A stretch of DNA of 46,067 nt from Burkholderiales bacterium (GCA_947487165.1 CANKWX010000027.1:1-46067), one strand, 5' to 3'; positions 27,805 to 36,849 are shown, counted from the stretch's first letter. Numbers and translations are program-made. Notes: generated from the sequence alone by a model not told the origin.

Positions 27805-29235
27805 TCAGTGGCGGCGCAATCGGACCTCGGCCACATCGGGAATCCCCATGACCGCGAGCAGCGCCGCGACCAGTTGGTTGAGATCCTTGAAGACCAGGTA
27901 TTTACCGCCTGAGCGCAACGCGACGATTTCATTGAGCAATTCGCCTGCCGCCACAAAATCGAGACGGCGCAAACCGCGACAGTCGACGTTGATTTCGGCC
28001 CGATCGGCGGCATAGGATCGCAGCGCAGCCAGCGTTGCCTGGGCACGACCTTCGATACTGCCGGTCAGCACAAAGGCTTCGGCGCCGACCGCGTAATTCG
28101 GGGCAACCACCGGCGCGTCGTTTACCGAACTCCTCGACCCAGCCGGCCGGATCGATGCCGGCATCGGCTCCCAGGGGGGCGGTGACACCTCGTAGGTGAC
28201 GCAATAGTCGATCGACAGATCCTCGAAGACCGATTCGCGACCCAGCACTCGCAGCAGCTCGAGCTGCAACAGCCAGCAGGCATCGCTGTCGTCACGACGG
28301 CCATTTTCGGTCGTGCGGGACACCACCGCGAGCAAGGCGTCGGCACCGGCGACGGTCATTTCGCCTTGCGTCCTGGCAAAGTCCCTGATTGATCGATGAA
28401 GCAGGCCTGCGCCAGCGGGATCGACACTGCGAACCGGGCTGAGGTCGAGTGTGATGGTCCGACTTCGCTGCGAAACCCGTTTGAGCTGGTCGAGCTGACG
28501 AGACGCCCGGGCATCGAGCACCGCCGGCAGCGTAATCGACGCGGCTGGCGCCGGGGCATCTGAACTGGCGACGCCTCCTGGACCGGCAACCGTGTCGTCC
28601 CAGGTGGGGGGCGAGGTTTCGAAGCGGCTACTGAAATCGATGGCCAGTGAATCGAAGGCAGAGCGATTTCCGGTCAGATGATAGAGGTCAAAGAGCATGC
28701 TCCATGACTGGCGGGCGAAATTGCCGGCGAGCGGCTCAAGAATTGCCTGCTGCAGCACCGACTCGGCCGCATCAGTCTGGCCGTTGGAATAGAGCACCGC
28801 CGCTTCTTCGAATGCCGGGGGCAAGTTTGCGCCACCGATCTCCATCGGCTGCATCTCGGCCACGACCGCCAGCGAATTCAGGCCAGGCGACGCGGCTGCG
28901 GCCGTGGCGCGGCCCGCCGAACCGACAGGGTCAGCCGCGGGCGACAAGGGATTCGTGGGTGGCGTGACAGACCCGGCCGGTGAGGCCTTGGTTGCGCCGG
29001 GGCGAGCGATACGGCTGTCGTCGCCCGAGCGCACGATCATCTGCGACTCGATTTCATCAATCTTGGCTGCAGTGGCGCGAGCCACCTCGCGCGGATCAGC
29101 CGGGCGACCGATCGGGAGGGTGGGAGCCACGCCAGTCGTTGCTCCGCGCTGGGTATCGACCACCGTCTCGGTGCCCGTACCTCGCTTGCGCTCGGCGCTA
29201 CGCGCGTCTTTTTTGGCGAAAAATCGGAATATCAC
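27805..29235 (-). CDS. Double STAS-domain protein with TPR-like region
   Basis: A 476-residue protein with no enzyme motif. Order of parts: a short N-terminal stretch (IFRFFAKKDARSAERKR), a low-complexity region to about 120, a helical TPR-like segment (about 139-212: PPAFEEAAVLYSNGQTDAAE), STAS domain 1 (about 232-308, LDLSPVRSVDPAGAGLL), a spacer, and STAS domain 2 (about 383-475, INVDCRGLRRLDFVAAGELL). A motif is duplicated before each STAS domain or linker: FDSLAIDFSSRFETSPPTW (194-212) and FEDLSIDYCVTYEVSPPPW (337-355). STAS domains bind nucleotides or partner proteins in anti-sigma-factor antagonists and MlaB. No partner is evident here. It is directly upstream of hslVU on the same strand, so it may share their transcript. 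Confidence 0.75.
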   Translation of the reverse strand: MIFRFFAKKDARSAERKRGTGTETVVDTQRGATTGVAPTLPIGRPADPREVARATAAKIDEIESQMIVRSGDDSRIARPGATKASPAGSVTPPTNPLSPAADPVGSAGRATAAAASPGLNSLAVVAEMQPMEIGGANLPPAFEEAAVLYSNGQTDAAESVLQQAILEPLAGNFARQSWSMLFDLYHLTGNRSAFDSLAIDFSSRFETSPPTWDDTVAGPGGVASSDAPAPAASITLPAVLDARASRQLDQLKRVSQRSRTITLDLSPVRSVDPAGAGLLHRSIRDFARTQGEMTVAGADALLAVVSRTTENGRRDDSDACWLLQLELLRVLGRESVFEDLSIDYCVTYEVSPPPWEPMPASIRPAGSRSSVNDAPVVAPNYAVGAEAFVLTGSIEGRAQATLAALRSYAADRAEINVDCRGLRRLDFVAAGELLNEIVALRSGGKYLVFKDLNQLVAALLAVMGIPDVAEVRLRRH

Positions 29236-29278
29236 GGCTTTTAAATCAATGGGTTACGAACCAGTCTAGCATGGGGGT

Positions 29279-29309
29279 CTGTGGCGCATTCGGCATGTCT
29301 GCGCCACAG
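29279..29309 (+). promoter_or_regulatory. Stem-loop in the TonB-receptor leader
   Basis: CTGTGGCGCA (29279-29288) pairs perfectly with TGCGCCACAG (29300-29309) around an 11-base loop, 87 bases before the receptor start. It may be an operator dyad or an mRNA hairpin. It does not resemble the Zur or Fur consensus. Confidence 0.4.
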
Positions 29310-29395
29310 GTCGGCCTGAAAGGGCCTGCCGTCGCTTGAGCTGCCAAGGCACTGTGGCACACTGCCTGGATCCTGAACCCTCAGCACCCATCGAC

Positions 29396-31438
29396 GTGAC
29401 CCAAAAATACTGTCTCTGCTGGATCGCCCTTGGCGTCAGCGGGCTTTGCTCCGTGCATGCCCAGTCGCTGCCCTCGGTCACGGTCACCGCACCGTCCTCC
29501 GATGAAGCCTCGCCAGGCGTCACCAGCCTTCGCGGCAACGAGCTCGACCGGCGTCGCGCGGTCTCGCTCGGCGACACCCTTGATGGCCAGGTGGGTGTGA
29601 GTTCGAGCGGCTTTACCACCGCCGCCGGCCGGCCGGTCATCCGCGGACAATCAGGCTCGCGGGTGACAGTCGCCGAAAACGGGCTCGACTCCCTGGACGC
29701 CTCCGACATCAGCCCCGACCACGCGGTCACAGTCGATCCGCTGGCGGCCCGCCGCATCGAGGTCCTGCGTGGGCCATCGACCCTGCTCTATGGCGGCAAT
29801 GCTGTCGGCGGCCTGGTCAACAGCATTTCCGATCTGATCCCGACGACCGCGCTGCGGTCGGTGAGCGGCGATCTCCTGCTGGGCGCCGACTCGGCCTCGC
29901 TCGAAAAACTCGGGGCGGTGCGCCTGCGTGGCGGCAACCTCGGCGGCACCGGCTTGGCACCGTCACCGGGCGGCGGCAGTCTGAACTGGACTTTCGGCGG
30001 CTTTTCGCGCGATGCGGGTGACTACCGCATCCCCGGCAACGCAACGCTTGGTGACCCGAACAGCGCCACCGGGCGCCTGCCAAACAGTGACAACCGAAGC
30101 ACCGGTGCCTCGGGGGGCGTGTCATGGGTCGATCGATGGGGCGTGGTCGGCCTGTCGCACACCGAACTGGATGCCACCTACGGCATCCCCTCCGAAGAAT
30201 CGGTTTATATCGATCAGCGCAATCACCGCACCGAAGGCCTGCTCGTGCTCGACCAGCCGGTCAGCTGGCTCGAGTCGCTTAGCGTGAAGGCAACGCAAGT
30301 GCGCTACCGCCATCAGGAGATCGATGCCAGCAACGGCGAAGTGGGAACCCAGTTCGACAGCACCGGCTATGACGCCCGGCTCGAGGCTGCCTACCTGCCG
30401 GTCGCTGGTGTGAGCGGCGTCTTTGGCCTGAGCAGCCGCGATCGCACGCTCAGCGCAAGCGGAGCCGAGGCCTATATCCCGACCACCGCCGATCGCCAGA
30501 ACGCTCTGTTTCTGACCGCAGGCCGGGCATTGGGCGACGCCCGACTCGAATTCGGCACGCGTCAGAGCCAGGCACGGCTCGACCCGACCGGCAACCCGGA
30601 TCTTCCGGTGCGCAACTTTACGCTGAGCGACTACTCGCTGGGCCTGAAGATGCCGGTGGGTGGCCCGATCGCGGTGTCGATCAATCTGGCGAGTGCCCAG
30701 CGAGCGCCTTCGGTGCCCGAGCTCTATGCCGACGGCCCGCATGCCGCCACCGCCACTTTCGAGATCGGCAATCCGTCGCTCGACAAAGAGCGCTCGCGCA
30801 ACATCGAGCTGTCGATCGGATCGGCCGCGACGCCGCTGCGCTGGAAGGCCAGCGTCTTTCAGCAGCGCTTCGAGAACTACATCGCGGGATTTGCGACCGA
30901 CGTCAACCATGACGGGGTTGCCGACCGGGTCGACGATGAGGGAACGATCGTCAATTCACCGGAGAACCCGACCGCCGGACCGCTGCAGCGATTGGCCTAC
31001 CAGCAGGCGCCGGCAAGGTTTCGCGGGCTTGAACTTGAAGTCGGCTGGCGGCCCGAGAATTCAGCCTGGGGCTGGCGCACTTTCGCCGACACGGTTCGCG
31101 GCACGGTGGATGGCATCGGCGACGCTCCCCGACTGCCGCCGATGCGGGTCGGTGTGTCGACCGACTATGCCTCAGGCCCCTGGACCGGCTTCGCCTCGGT
31201 GATGTATGCCGCCCAGCAGAACCGCACCTCGCCCTTCGAAACCCCGACCCCGAGCTATACCCGGGTCGACGGCGAGATCGCCTACAACTGGAAGACAGGC
31301 GGAACCGGCTCGACCACCCTGTTCGTGGCGGGCCGCAACCTGCTCAACGAAGATATCCGGCTGGCGACGTCGAATGTGAAGGACACCGTGCCGATGCCCG
31401 GACGATCGTTCTACGCAGGGATGCGCGTCCGGTTCTGA
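29396..31438 (+). CDS. TonB-dependent outer-membrane receptor, ZnuD-like
   Basis: An outer-membrane beta-barrel that imports a metal or metal complex using TonB energy. The plug has SLGDTLDGQVGVSSSGF, RPVIRGQSGSRVTVAENG, SLDASDISPDHAVTVDP and RRIEVLRGPSTLLYGGNAVG, a sequence style shared with the zinc receptor ZnuD. The barrel has TYGIPSEESVY and ends with GRNLLNEDIRLATSNVKDTV and a C-terminal phenylalanine (MRVRF). Zinc is inferred from that likeness and from the neighbouring DksA and CobW genes. GTG 29396 (VTQKYCLCWIALGVSGLC) gives a good signal peptide ending VHAQS; the longer TTG start at 29336 spoils it. The protein is 680 residues from GTG 29396. Confidence 0.85.
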   Translation: MTQKYCLCWIALGVSGLCSVHAQSLPSVTVTAPSSDEASPGVTSLRGNELDRRRAVSLGDTLDGQVGVSSSGFTTAAGRPVIRGQSGSRVTVAENGLDSLDASDISPDHAVTVDPLAARRIEVLRGPSTLLYGGNAVGGLVNSISDLIPTTALRSVSGDLLLGADSASLEKLGAVRLRGGNLGGTGLAPSPGGGSLNWTFGGFSRDAGDYRIPGNATLGDPNSATGRLPNSDNRSTGASGGVSWVDRWGVVGLSHTELDATYGIPSEESVYIDQRNHRTEGLLVLDQPVSWLESLSVKATQVRYRHQEIDASNGEVGTQFDSTGYDARLEAAYLPVAGVSGVFGLSSRDRTLSASGAEAYIPTTADRQNALFLTAGRALGDARLEFGTRQSQARLDPTGNPDLPVRNFTLSDYSLGLKMPVGGPIAVSINLASAQRAPSVPELYADGPHAATATFEIGNPSLDKERSRNIELSIGSAATPLRWKASVFQQRFENYIAGFATDVNHDGVADRVDDEGTIVNSPENPTAGPLQRLAYQQAPARFRGLELEVGWRPENSAWGWRTFADTVRGTVDGIGDAPRLPPMRVGVSTDYASGPWTGFASVMYAAQQNRTSPFETPTPSYTRVDGEIAYNWKTGGTGSTTLFVAGRNLLNEDIRLATSNVKDTVPMPGRSFYAGMRVRF

Positions 31439-31443
31439 ACGAC

Positions 31444-31476
31444 GCTCAGTTGCCGCTCAGTTGCCGCTCAGTCGCC
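31444..31476 (+). repeat. Three 11-base tandem repeats at the receptor/dksA junction
   Basis: GCTCAGTTGCC occurs at 31444 and 31455 and, with one change, at 31466. The array fills the short gap between the convergent stops and covers the dksA stop codon. It is probably simple slippage. Confidence 0.7.
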
Positions 31477-31896
31477 GTACAGCTTCTGGCGCAGTTCGCG
31501 GCGCTGCTGCGCCTCGAGCGACAGGGTCGCGGTCGGGCGGGCCAGCAGCCTCGGGACGCCGATCGCATCACCAGTCTCTTCGCACCAGCCGTAGTCGCCC
31601 GAATCGATGCGGGAAAGCGACTGCTGGATCTTCTTGAGCAGCTTGCGTTCGCGATCGCGGGTGCGCAGCTCAAGCGCATGCTCTTCTTCGATCGTGGCGC
31701 GGTCGGCCGGATCGGGAACGATGACGGTCTCGCGCAGATGCTCGGTGGTCTCACCGGCGTTGGCAAGCAACTCACGTTCCATCTGCTGCAGACGGGCCCG
31801 GAAGAACTGGAGCTGCGCCTCATTCATGTAGTCTGCCTCAGGCATAGCGGTCAGCTCTGCCTCGGTCAGCGGCTTCAATGCTTTGGTCACAGCCAT
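31468..31896 (-). CDS. dksA: RNA polymerase-binding factor DksA (one-cysteine type)
   Basis: DksA binds RNA polymerase and, with ppGpp, adjusts transcription in the stringent response. The 142-residue protein has the coiled coil with the tip motif DPADRA (Asp62, Asp65, Ala67), which keeps the active DxxDxA pattern. The zinc finger is degenerate: only Cys105 (WCEETG) remains, and the other three positions are Thr108, Ser126 and Ala129. Such forms fold without zinc. The C-terminus RRELRQKLYGD is typical of betaproteobacteria. It is 40 bases downstream of the CobW gene. Confidence 0.95.
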   Translation of the reverse strand: MAVTKALKPLTEAELTAMPEADYMNEAQLQFFRARLQQMERELLANAGETTEHLRETVIVPDPADRATIEEEHALELRTRDRERKLLKKIQQSLSRIDSGDYGWCEETGDAIGVPRLLARPTATLSLEAQQRRELRQKLYGD

Positions 31897-31936
31897 ATAG
31901 ATGTCCTGTGTGACTCGTCCGGCACGGCAGGGGCCG

Positions 31937-32914
31937 TCAGGCGAGGCACTGTTGTAATCCCTGGATGAACATGTCTTTCGGCAGCTTTCTGCCGATGAAC
32001 ACCATCTTGCTGGTCGGCTTTTCGCCGGGCTGCCATCGCCTGCCCAGATCGGCGCCCATCATCTGGTGAACGCCCTGAAACACCATCTGGCGCTCGGAGC
32101 CTTTGACGAAAAGGACGCCTTTATACCGCAACATGTCTGGGCCGTAAACCTGCACGATCCCGCCGAGGAAGTCCTCGAGCTTGGTTGCGTTGAAGGGTTT
32201 GTCCGACTTGAAGATGAAGGAGGTGACCGCGTCGTCATGCTCGTGCTCGTCGCTGGTGAGGAAATCGGGCGTGAGCTCAAGCACCGCGTTGAGGTTGAAT
32301 CCGCGGATATCGAGGACCTCGTCGATCGCCACATTGCCGAAGTGGATCGGCTTGATCGGGGCGCGCGGATTGATGCGCTGCAGCCTCGACACAAGCGCCT
32401 TTTGCTCGGGCTCGCCGACCAGGTCGACCTTCGACATCAGGATGCGGTCGGCAAAGCCCACCTGCTCGACCGCCTCTTTGTGCTCGGTGAGCTGCTGGTC
32501 GCCATGCCGGGCATCGACCACGGTGATGACCGCATCAAGCAGGTAGTACTCGGCGATATCGTCATCGATGAAGAAGGTCTGGGCCACAGGACCCGGGTCG
32601 GCCAGGCCGGTGGTCTCGATGATGACCCGCTCGAAATTGATCTCGCCGGCCTCACGACGCTCACGCAGATCGCCCAGGATGCGGACCAGATCGCCGCGCA
32701 CCGTGCAGCAGATGCAGCCGTTGTTCATCTCGACGATCTGCTCTTCGCGGTTTTGCAGCAGCAGCTCGTTGTCGACACCCTCTTCGCCGAATTCGTTTTC
32801 GATCACGGCGATGCGGTGGCCATGCTGCTCGCTCAGGATCCGGTTGAGCAGCGTGGTTTTGCCGCTGCCCAGAAAGCCGGTCAGGATCGTGACAGGAACG
32901 TTGGGTTGAGCCAT
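31937..32914 (-). CDS. CobW/G3E-family GTPase (metallochaperone type)
   Basis: A G3E GTPase with a C-terminal CobW domain, 325 residues. It has Walker A GFLGSGKTT (13-21), NEFGEEGVD, the CICC metal site (67-70, CxCC), IIETTGLADPGP, the SKVDL specificity motif, and an acidic His-containing loop (SDEHEHDD) that could bind metal. COG0523 proteins of this type deliver zinc or other metals to target proteins. The neighbouring zinc-type receptor and zinc-free DksA support a zinc role by context only. ATG 32914 (MAQPNVPVTI) was chosen; 23 codons more are open upstream but look non-coding. Confidence 0.9.
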   Translation of the reverse strand: MAQPNVPVTILTGFLGSGKTTLLNRILSEQHGHRIAVIENEFGEEGVDNELLLQNREEQIVEMNNGCICCTVRGDLVRILGDLRERREAGEINFERVIIETTGLADPGPVAQTFFIDDDIAEYYLLDAVITVVDARHGDQQLTEHKEAVEQVGFADRILMSKVDLVGEPEQKALVSRLQRINPRAPIKPIHFGNVAIDEVLDIRGFNLNAVLELTPDFLTSDEHEHDDAVTSFIFKSDKPFNATKLEDFLGGIVQVYGPDMLRYKGVLFVKGSERQMVFQGVHQMMGADLGRRWQPGEKPTSKMVFIGRKLPKDMFIQGLQQCLA

Positions 32915-32987
32915 GGGACAGACCTGTTCAGTGCCGGCTGCTCGCCATGCAACCCGGGTCGGGTGCGGCTTAGCCAAAAGCATAACC

Positions 32988-33004
32988 TTCGATGATACAT
33001 CGAA
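32988..33004. promoter_or_regulatory. 17-base dyad upstream of the CobW gene
   Basis: TTCGATG-ATA-CATCGAA is a perfect 7-base inverted repeat with a 3-base centre, 73 bases before the CobW start in the 146-base gap after rlmI. On the minus strand a weak TATGCT follows about 4 bases later, so a bound protein would cover the promoter spacer. It does not match the known Zur consensus. Confidence 0.45.
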
Positions 33005-33060
33005 CTGGCGACATGCCGTCAGTCGGACGGCAGCTCGAGCCTTGCAGACGCCGGGCGGCC

Positions 33061-34248
33061 TTACATCCGCCGCAGCATCAGGCCTTTGAGGTATTCGCCT
33101 TCGGGATGCGTCATCAGCATCGGATGGTCAACGCCGGCGGCAAGACGCTTGAGCATCTGGGCATCGACGCCGGCATCGAAGACCGCGCCGGCGATGATCT
33201 TCTGAAAGAGATCGAGCGAGACCGCACCCGAACACGAAAAGGTGAACAGCAGGCCGCCCGGGGCGAGCAGGCGCAGCGCCTTGAGGTTGATCTCTTTATA
33301 GGCCCGCGCGGCGCGGTCGATATGGTGGGCCGAGGGTGCGAACTTGGGCGGATCAAGGACGATCAGGTCGAACTGGCGGCCTTCGGCGAGCATCGCCTTG
33401 AGCGTGTCGAAGACATTGGCCTGCAGCCAGGTCGAGGGCGTCTCGAAGCCGTTGAGCTTTTCGTGGTCGGCCGCCATGGCCAGCGCCTCGGCGCTGCTGT
33501 CGACCGACGTCGCTTCGATCGCGCCGCCCTGGCGGGCCGCGAGCGTAAAGCCGCCGGTGTAGCAAAAGCAGTTGAGGACCCGCCGGCCGGCGGCATTGGC
33601 GCGCACCAGCGAGCGGTTGTCGCGCTGGTCGATATAAAAACCGGTCTTGTGACCGGCTACCACGTCGACCCGATAGCGCACGCCCTCCTCGGTCACCAGC
33701 ACCGGCGTCGGTTCGCCGCCGCGCAGCGGCCCTTCGCTCGGGGCGAGCCCTTCGCGTTCACGGGCGGCGGCATCCGAGCGCTCGTAAACCGCACGACAGC
33801 CGGTGGCTGAAGTGAGCGCCTCGATGATGGTCTCGCGCCAGGGCTCGATGCCGGCTGACTGGCACTGCATGACCAGCTGGTCGCCGTAGCGGTCGACCAC
33901 CAGCCCGGGCAGCGCATCGGCCTCGCCGAACACCAGCCTGACCGCAGTGGTCTCGGTGGCCAGCGACTGGCGACGCGCGACCGCTGCGGTCACGCGTGCG
34001 GTGATCAGCGCGGCATCGATCGGCTCGTGCTCGAGATAGCTCCAGGCCCGGGCACGAATCATCGAGGTCGGACTGAAGGCCGCCCAGGCGAGAAAGCTGC
34101 CGTCTGCGCCGATCACCCTGACGGTGTCGCCTGATGCCGGATGACCGATGACGCGGTCGATGGCCATCGCATAGACCCAGGGATGGCGGCGGCGCAGCGA
34201 CTTTTCCTTGCCTGGCTTGAGTTTGAGGAGGGGCTCGGTACGGGTCAT
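33061..34248 (-). CDS. rlmI: 23S rRNA (cytosine-5)-methyltransferase, RlmI family
   Basis: Methylates C1962 of 23S rRNA in E. coli. The 395-residue protein has an N-terminal PUA-like domain (LKPGKEKSLRRRHPWVYAMA), VVDRYGDQLVMQ, the pre-domain GHKTGFYIDQRDNR, SAM motif VLNCFCYTGGFTLAA, the catalytic region LDPPKFAP and the TFSCSG motif with a cysteine. It lies 12 bases after xerC on the same strand and is the last gene of that run. Confidence 0.93.
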   Translation of the reverse strand: MTRTEPLLKLKPGKEKSLRRRHPWVYAMAIDRVIGHPASGDTVRVIGADGSFLAWAAFSPTSMIRARAWSYLEHEPIDAALITARVTAAVARRQSLATETTAVRLVFGEADALPGLVVDRYGDQLVMQCQSAGIEPWRETIIEALTSATGCRAVYERSDAAAREREGLAPSEGPLRGGEPTPVLVTEEGVRYRVDVVAGHKTGFYIDQRDNRSLVRANAAGRRVLNCFCYTGGFTLAARQGGAIEATSVDSSAEALAMAADHEKLNGFETPSTWLQANVFDTLKAMLAEGRQFDLIVLDPPKFAPSAHHIDRAARAYKEINLKALRLLAPGGLLFTFSCSGAVSLDLFQKIIAGAVFDAGVDAQMLKRLAAGVDHPMLMTHPEGEYLKGLMLRRM

Positions 34249-34260
34249 GGGGGATCGCCT

Positions 34261-35238
34261 TCAGCGCCGCGAACGGGCGCGCGGGTGGGCGGCATCATAG
34301 ACCGCCGCCAGCCGCTGGAAGTCGAGCGAGGTGTAGACCTGAGTGGTCGCAATGCTGGCGTGGCCGAGCAATTCCTGGACAGCACGCAGATCGCCGCTCG
34401 ATTGCAGCAGGTGGCTGGCAAAAGAATGGCGCAGCACATGAGGATGGACCTGTGAGGGCACGCCACGTTCGATTGCCATGCGCCCGATCAGCCGCTGAAC
34501 CGCCCGGGCGCCCAGTCGGGGGCCACGGCTCGACAGGAAAAGCGCATGCGGATCGGCGCCCGGATGCAGCGCCAGCCAGCCACTGCGACAGGCAAGCCAG
34601 GCATCGAGCGCCGCCAGCGCCGGCGCGCCGACCGGCACCGTACGGCGCTTGCCGCCCTTGCCCCGCACCAGCACCTCGGCCTCAGCACGAGACAGCCAGC
34701 CGCTCGAACGCCAGGCGGGTGTCTCGACATAGACCGCATCCAGCCCGATCAGCTCCGACAGCCGCAGCCCGCTCGAATAAAGCAGCTCGACGATGGCCTG
34801 GTCGCGCAGGGTCTCGAAGTCGGCGGCCTGCGCCTGCGCGAGCGAGGCATCGGCCGCCGGTGCCTCGACCATGCGCATCGCAATATCAGGCGACAGCGCC
34901 TTGGGCAATCGACGCGGCCGGCGCGGTGCCCGCACGCCTCGCGCAGGGTTGGTCGCAAGCTCACCATCGGCCGCCAGCCAGTCGAAAAATCCGCGCCAGG
35001 CCGACAGGCGACGGGCGATCGAGGTGGCCGCCAGACCCTCGCGCGAGGCCGCCGCGACCCAGCGGCGCACGTCGGGTTCGACGATGTCGGTCCAGGCACG
35101 GCCATCGGCCAGGCCGGCGAGCACCGTGAGTTCGCGGCGATAGCCGTCTGATGTTCGCGGCGAACAGCCACGCTCGGTCTGAAGACGAAGCAGATAGGCG
35201 TCGATGGCCTGGGCAGGCGACATCGACGCTTTGCTCAT
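34261..35238 (-). CDS. xerC: Tyrosine recombinase XerC
   Basis: Acts with XerD at dif to resolve chromosome dimers. The 325-residue protein has the SAM-like N-terminal core-binding domain (about 7-95) and the catalytic domain with Arg159 (SSGLRLSEL), Lys194 (RGKGGKRR), His267 and Arg270 (HPHVLRHSFA), His293 (LGHASIATTQ) and the nucleophile Tyr302. All catalytic residues are present. ATG 35238 overlaps the DUF484 stop as ATGA. Its place with dapF and DUF484 marks the housekeeping XerC, not a mobile-element integrase. Confidence 0.96.
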   Translation of the reverse strand: MSKASMSPAQAIDAYLLRLQTERGCSPRTSDGYRRELTVLAGLADGRAWTDIVEPDVRRWVAAASREGLAATSIARRLSAWRGFFDWLAADGELATNPARGVRAPRRPRRLPKALSPDIAMRMVEAPAADASLAQAQAADFETLRDQAIVELLYSSGLRLSELIGLDAVYVETPAWRSSGWLSRAEAEVLVRGKGGKRRTVPVGAPALAALDAWLACRSGWLALHPGADPHALFLSSRGPRLGARAVQRLIGRMAIERGVPSQVHPHVLRHSFASHLLQSSGDLRAVQELLGHASIATTQVYTSLDFQRLAAVYDAAHPRARSRR

Positions 35239-35906
35239 GCGAGCAGCCGCGAGAGGGCAGCGCTGGCGGTTTCGGCGATCCGCTCGAGATAGGCCGTGCC
35301 CATCGAGGCCTGAAATCGCCCCGGGTCGGGCGAACCGAGCACCAGCAAGCCGAAGGATTCGGGGGCCGCCCCCACCCGCATCGGCAGCAGTGCGAGCGAG
35401 CGGGTCTGCGAACCACCGGCAGTCAGCCAGACCGCCTCGGGCACTTCGGCATTCAGGCCGCAATAGGGCTGGCGCAGATCGTCGATCCGGGTATGGGTGG
35501 CCGCCGGCACCTCAGACGCACAGGCGAGCGACTGGTGCACCTGCGGCAGCCGCCACAGGCGCAGCGCCACTTGCGGCACCGAGAAGCCCTCGGCCAGCCC
35601 GTCGGTCACGATCGCGGGAAGACGACGCAGGTCGCGCTCGCGCAGCAGATCGCGGGTCCAGCGCTGCAAGCGCTCGCCGATCGCGTCGTTTTCGCGGCCG
35701 ATGCGGATCAGGTCGGCCAGACGCATCTCGAGCACCTTGTGCTTTTCGCGCAGCACGTCGACTTGCCGCTCGACCAGCGAGACTGCCCTGCCGCCATGCG
35801 GATGCGGCACGGTCACCGACGCCAGCAGTTCGGCATGGACGTCGAAAAAGCTCGGGTTGTCGCGCAGGTACTGGGCGACCGTGTCGCCGCTGATCGGGCT
35901 TGTCAT
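35235..35906 (-). CDS. DUF484 family protein
   Basis: A 223-residue protein of the GAF-like DUF484 family that accompanies dapF and xerC in many proteobacteria. It begins with a short helical part (TVAQYLRDNPSFFDVHAELL, then VPHPHGGRAVSLVERQV), a coiled-coil-like stretch and a C-terminal GAF-like domain (SLALLPMRVG, FGLLVLGSPDPGRFQ). Its role is unknown. Start is ATG 35906; open sequence beyond it is Arg-rich and not conserved in style. Confidence 0.88.
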   Translation of the reverse strand: MTSPISGDTVAQYLRDNPSFFDVHAELLASVTVPHPHGGRAVSLVERQVDVLREKHKVLEMRLADLIRIGRENDAIGERLQRWTRDLLRERDLRRLPAIVTDGLAEGFSVPQVALRLWRLPQVHQSLACASEVPAATHTRIDDLRQPYCGLNAEVPEAVWLTAGGSQTRSLALLPMRVGAAPESFGLLVLGSPDPGRFQASMGTAYLERIAETASAALSRLLA

Positions 35907-35947
35907 ATCGGTATTTCCAAGAGAGGTGATGCAGCCACAGCCGCAAA

Positions 35948-36817
35948 TCAGAGTGGGGCCGCGATGGCCGCGGCGAGGTCGATTTCGCCGCTGAAAACCG
36001 ATTCGGCGGGCCCGGTCATCAGAACGCTTTCGCCCTGCCATTCGATGGTAAGCAGGCCGCCGCGGGTGACGACATCGACCCGCGGATCAAGCAGTCCGCG
36101 CCGGATGCCGGCCACCACCGCCGCGCAGGCGCCACTGCCACAGGCCAGGGTCTCGCCCGAGCCGCGCTCGAAAACACGCAGCCTGACCCGGCTCGGCGAG
36201 ACCACCTGCATGAAACCGGCATTGACCCGACGCTCAAATCGCGGATGCGACTCGATCAGCGGCCCTTCGCTGGCAACTGGCGCAGTGTCGACATCAGCCA
36301 CCACCTGCACCGCATGCGGATTGCCCATCGAGACCACCGAGATCAGGCGCTGTGCACCGGGCAAGGCCAGCGGCCAGAGCAGATCGACGCCTTGCGCAAC
36401 CGGCGTCAGACCGGTGGTGTCGAAGGGCACACGCGAGGGTTCGAGCACCGGCGCCCCCATGTCGACCGTGACCCGGCCGTCGTCTTCCAGGCGCGGCACG
36501 ATGATGCCGGCCTGGGTACGTACCCTGATCGAGCGGGCCTCAGTGAGGCCCTGATCACGCACGAAACGCACAAAACAGCGCGCGCCGTTGCCGCACTGCT
36601 CAACCTCGGCACCGTCGGCATTGAAGATGCGATAGACAAAGTCGACATCCGGCCCATCGGATGCCTCGACCAGCAGCAGCTGATCGGCGCCCACCCCAAA
36701 GTGCCGATCGGCCAGCCAGCGCCACTGCTGCGTGGTCAGCGCGATGTTCTGGCGCACGCCGTCGAGCATCACAAAATCGTTGCCCGCGCCCTGCATCTTG
36801 GTGAACTTGAGCTTCAT
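35948..36817 (-). CDS. dapF: Diaminopimelate epimerase
   Basis: Converts LL- to meso-diaminopimelate for lysine and peptidoglycan. The 289-residue protein starts [19 protein letters not shown] and has both catalytic cysteines: Cys75 in QCGNGARC and Cys226 in [16 protein letters not shown] is also in place. ATG 36817 was chosen over the TTG one codon earlier. DUF484 follows 41 bases downstream. Confidence 0.97.
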   Translation of the reverse strand: MKLKFTKMQGAGNDFVMLDGVRQNIALTTQQWRWLADRHFGVGADQLLLVEASDGPDVDFVYRIFNADGAEVEQCGNGARCFVRFVRDQGLTEARSIRVRTQAGIIVPRLEDDGRVTVDMGAPVLEPSRVPFDTTGLTPVAQGVDLLWPLALPGAQRLISVVSMGNPHAVQVVADVDTAPVASEGPLIESHPRFERRVNAGFMQVVSPSRVRLRVFERGSGETLACGSGACAAVVAGIRRGLLDPRVDVVTRGGLLTIEWQGESVLMTGPAESVFSGEIDLAAAIAAPL

Positions 36818-36849
36818 CAACCGATTATCGCTCAGCCGCCCGCCCGGGC

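Noticed and set aside
29236-33060. Zur boxes controlling the receptor or CobW gene
   Set aside because: Searched the gaps by eye; no sequence close to the AT-rich Zur palindrome was found, only unrelated dyads.
34261-35238. XerC as an integrase of a mobile element
   Set aside because: Its operon with dapF, DUF484 and rlmI is the standard housekeeping context, and no attachment site or element genes are near.
35151-36554. 467-codon plus-strand open frame opposite DUF484 and dapF
   Set aside because: Antisense of two well-supported genes with no domain signal.
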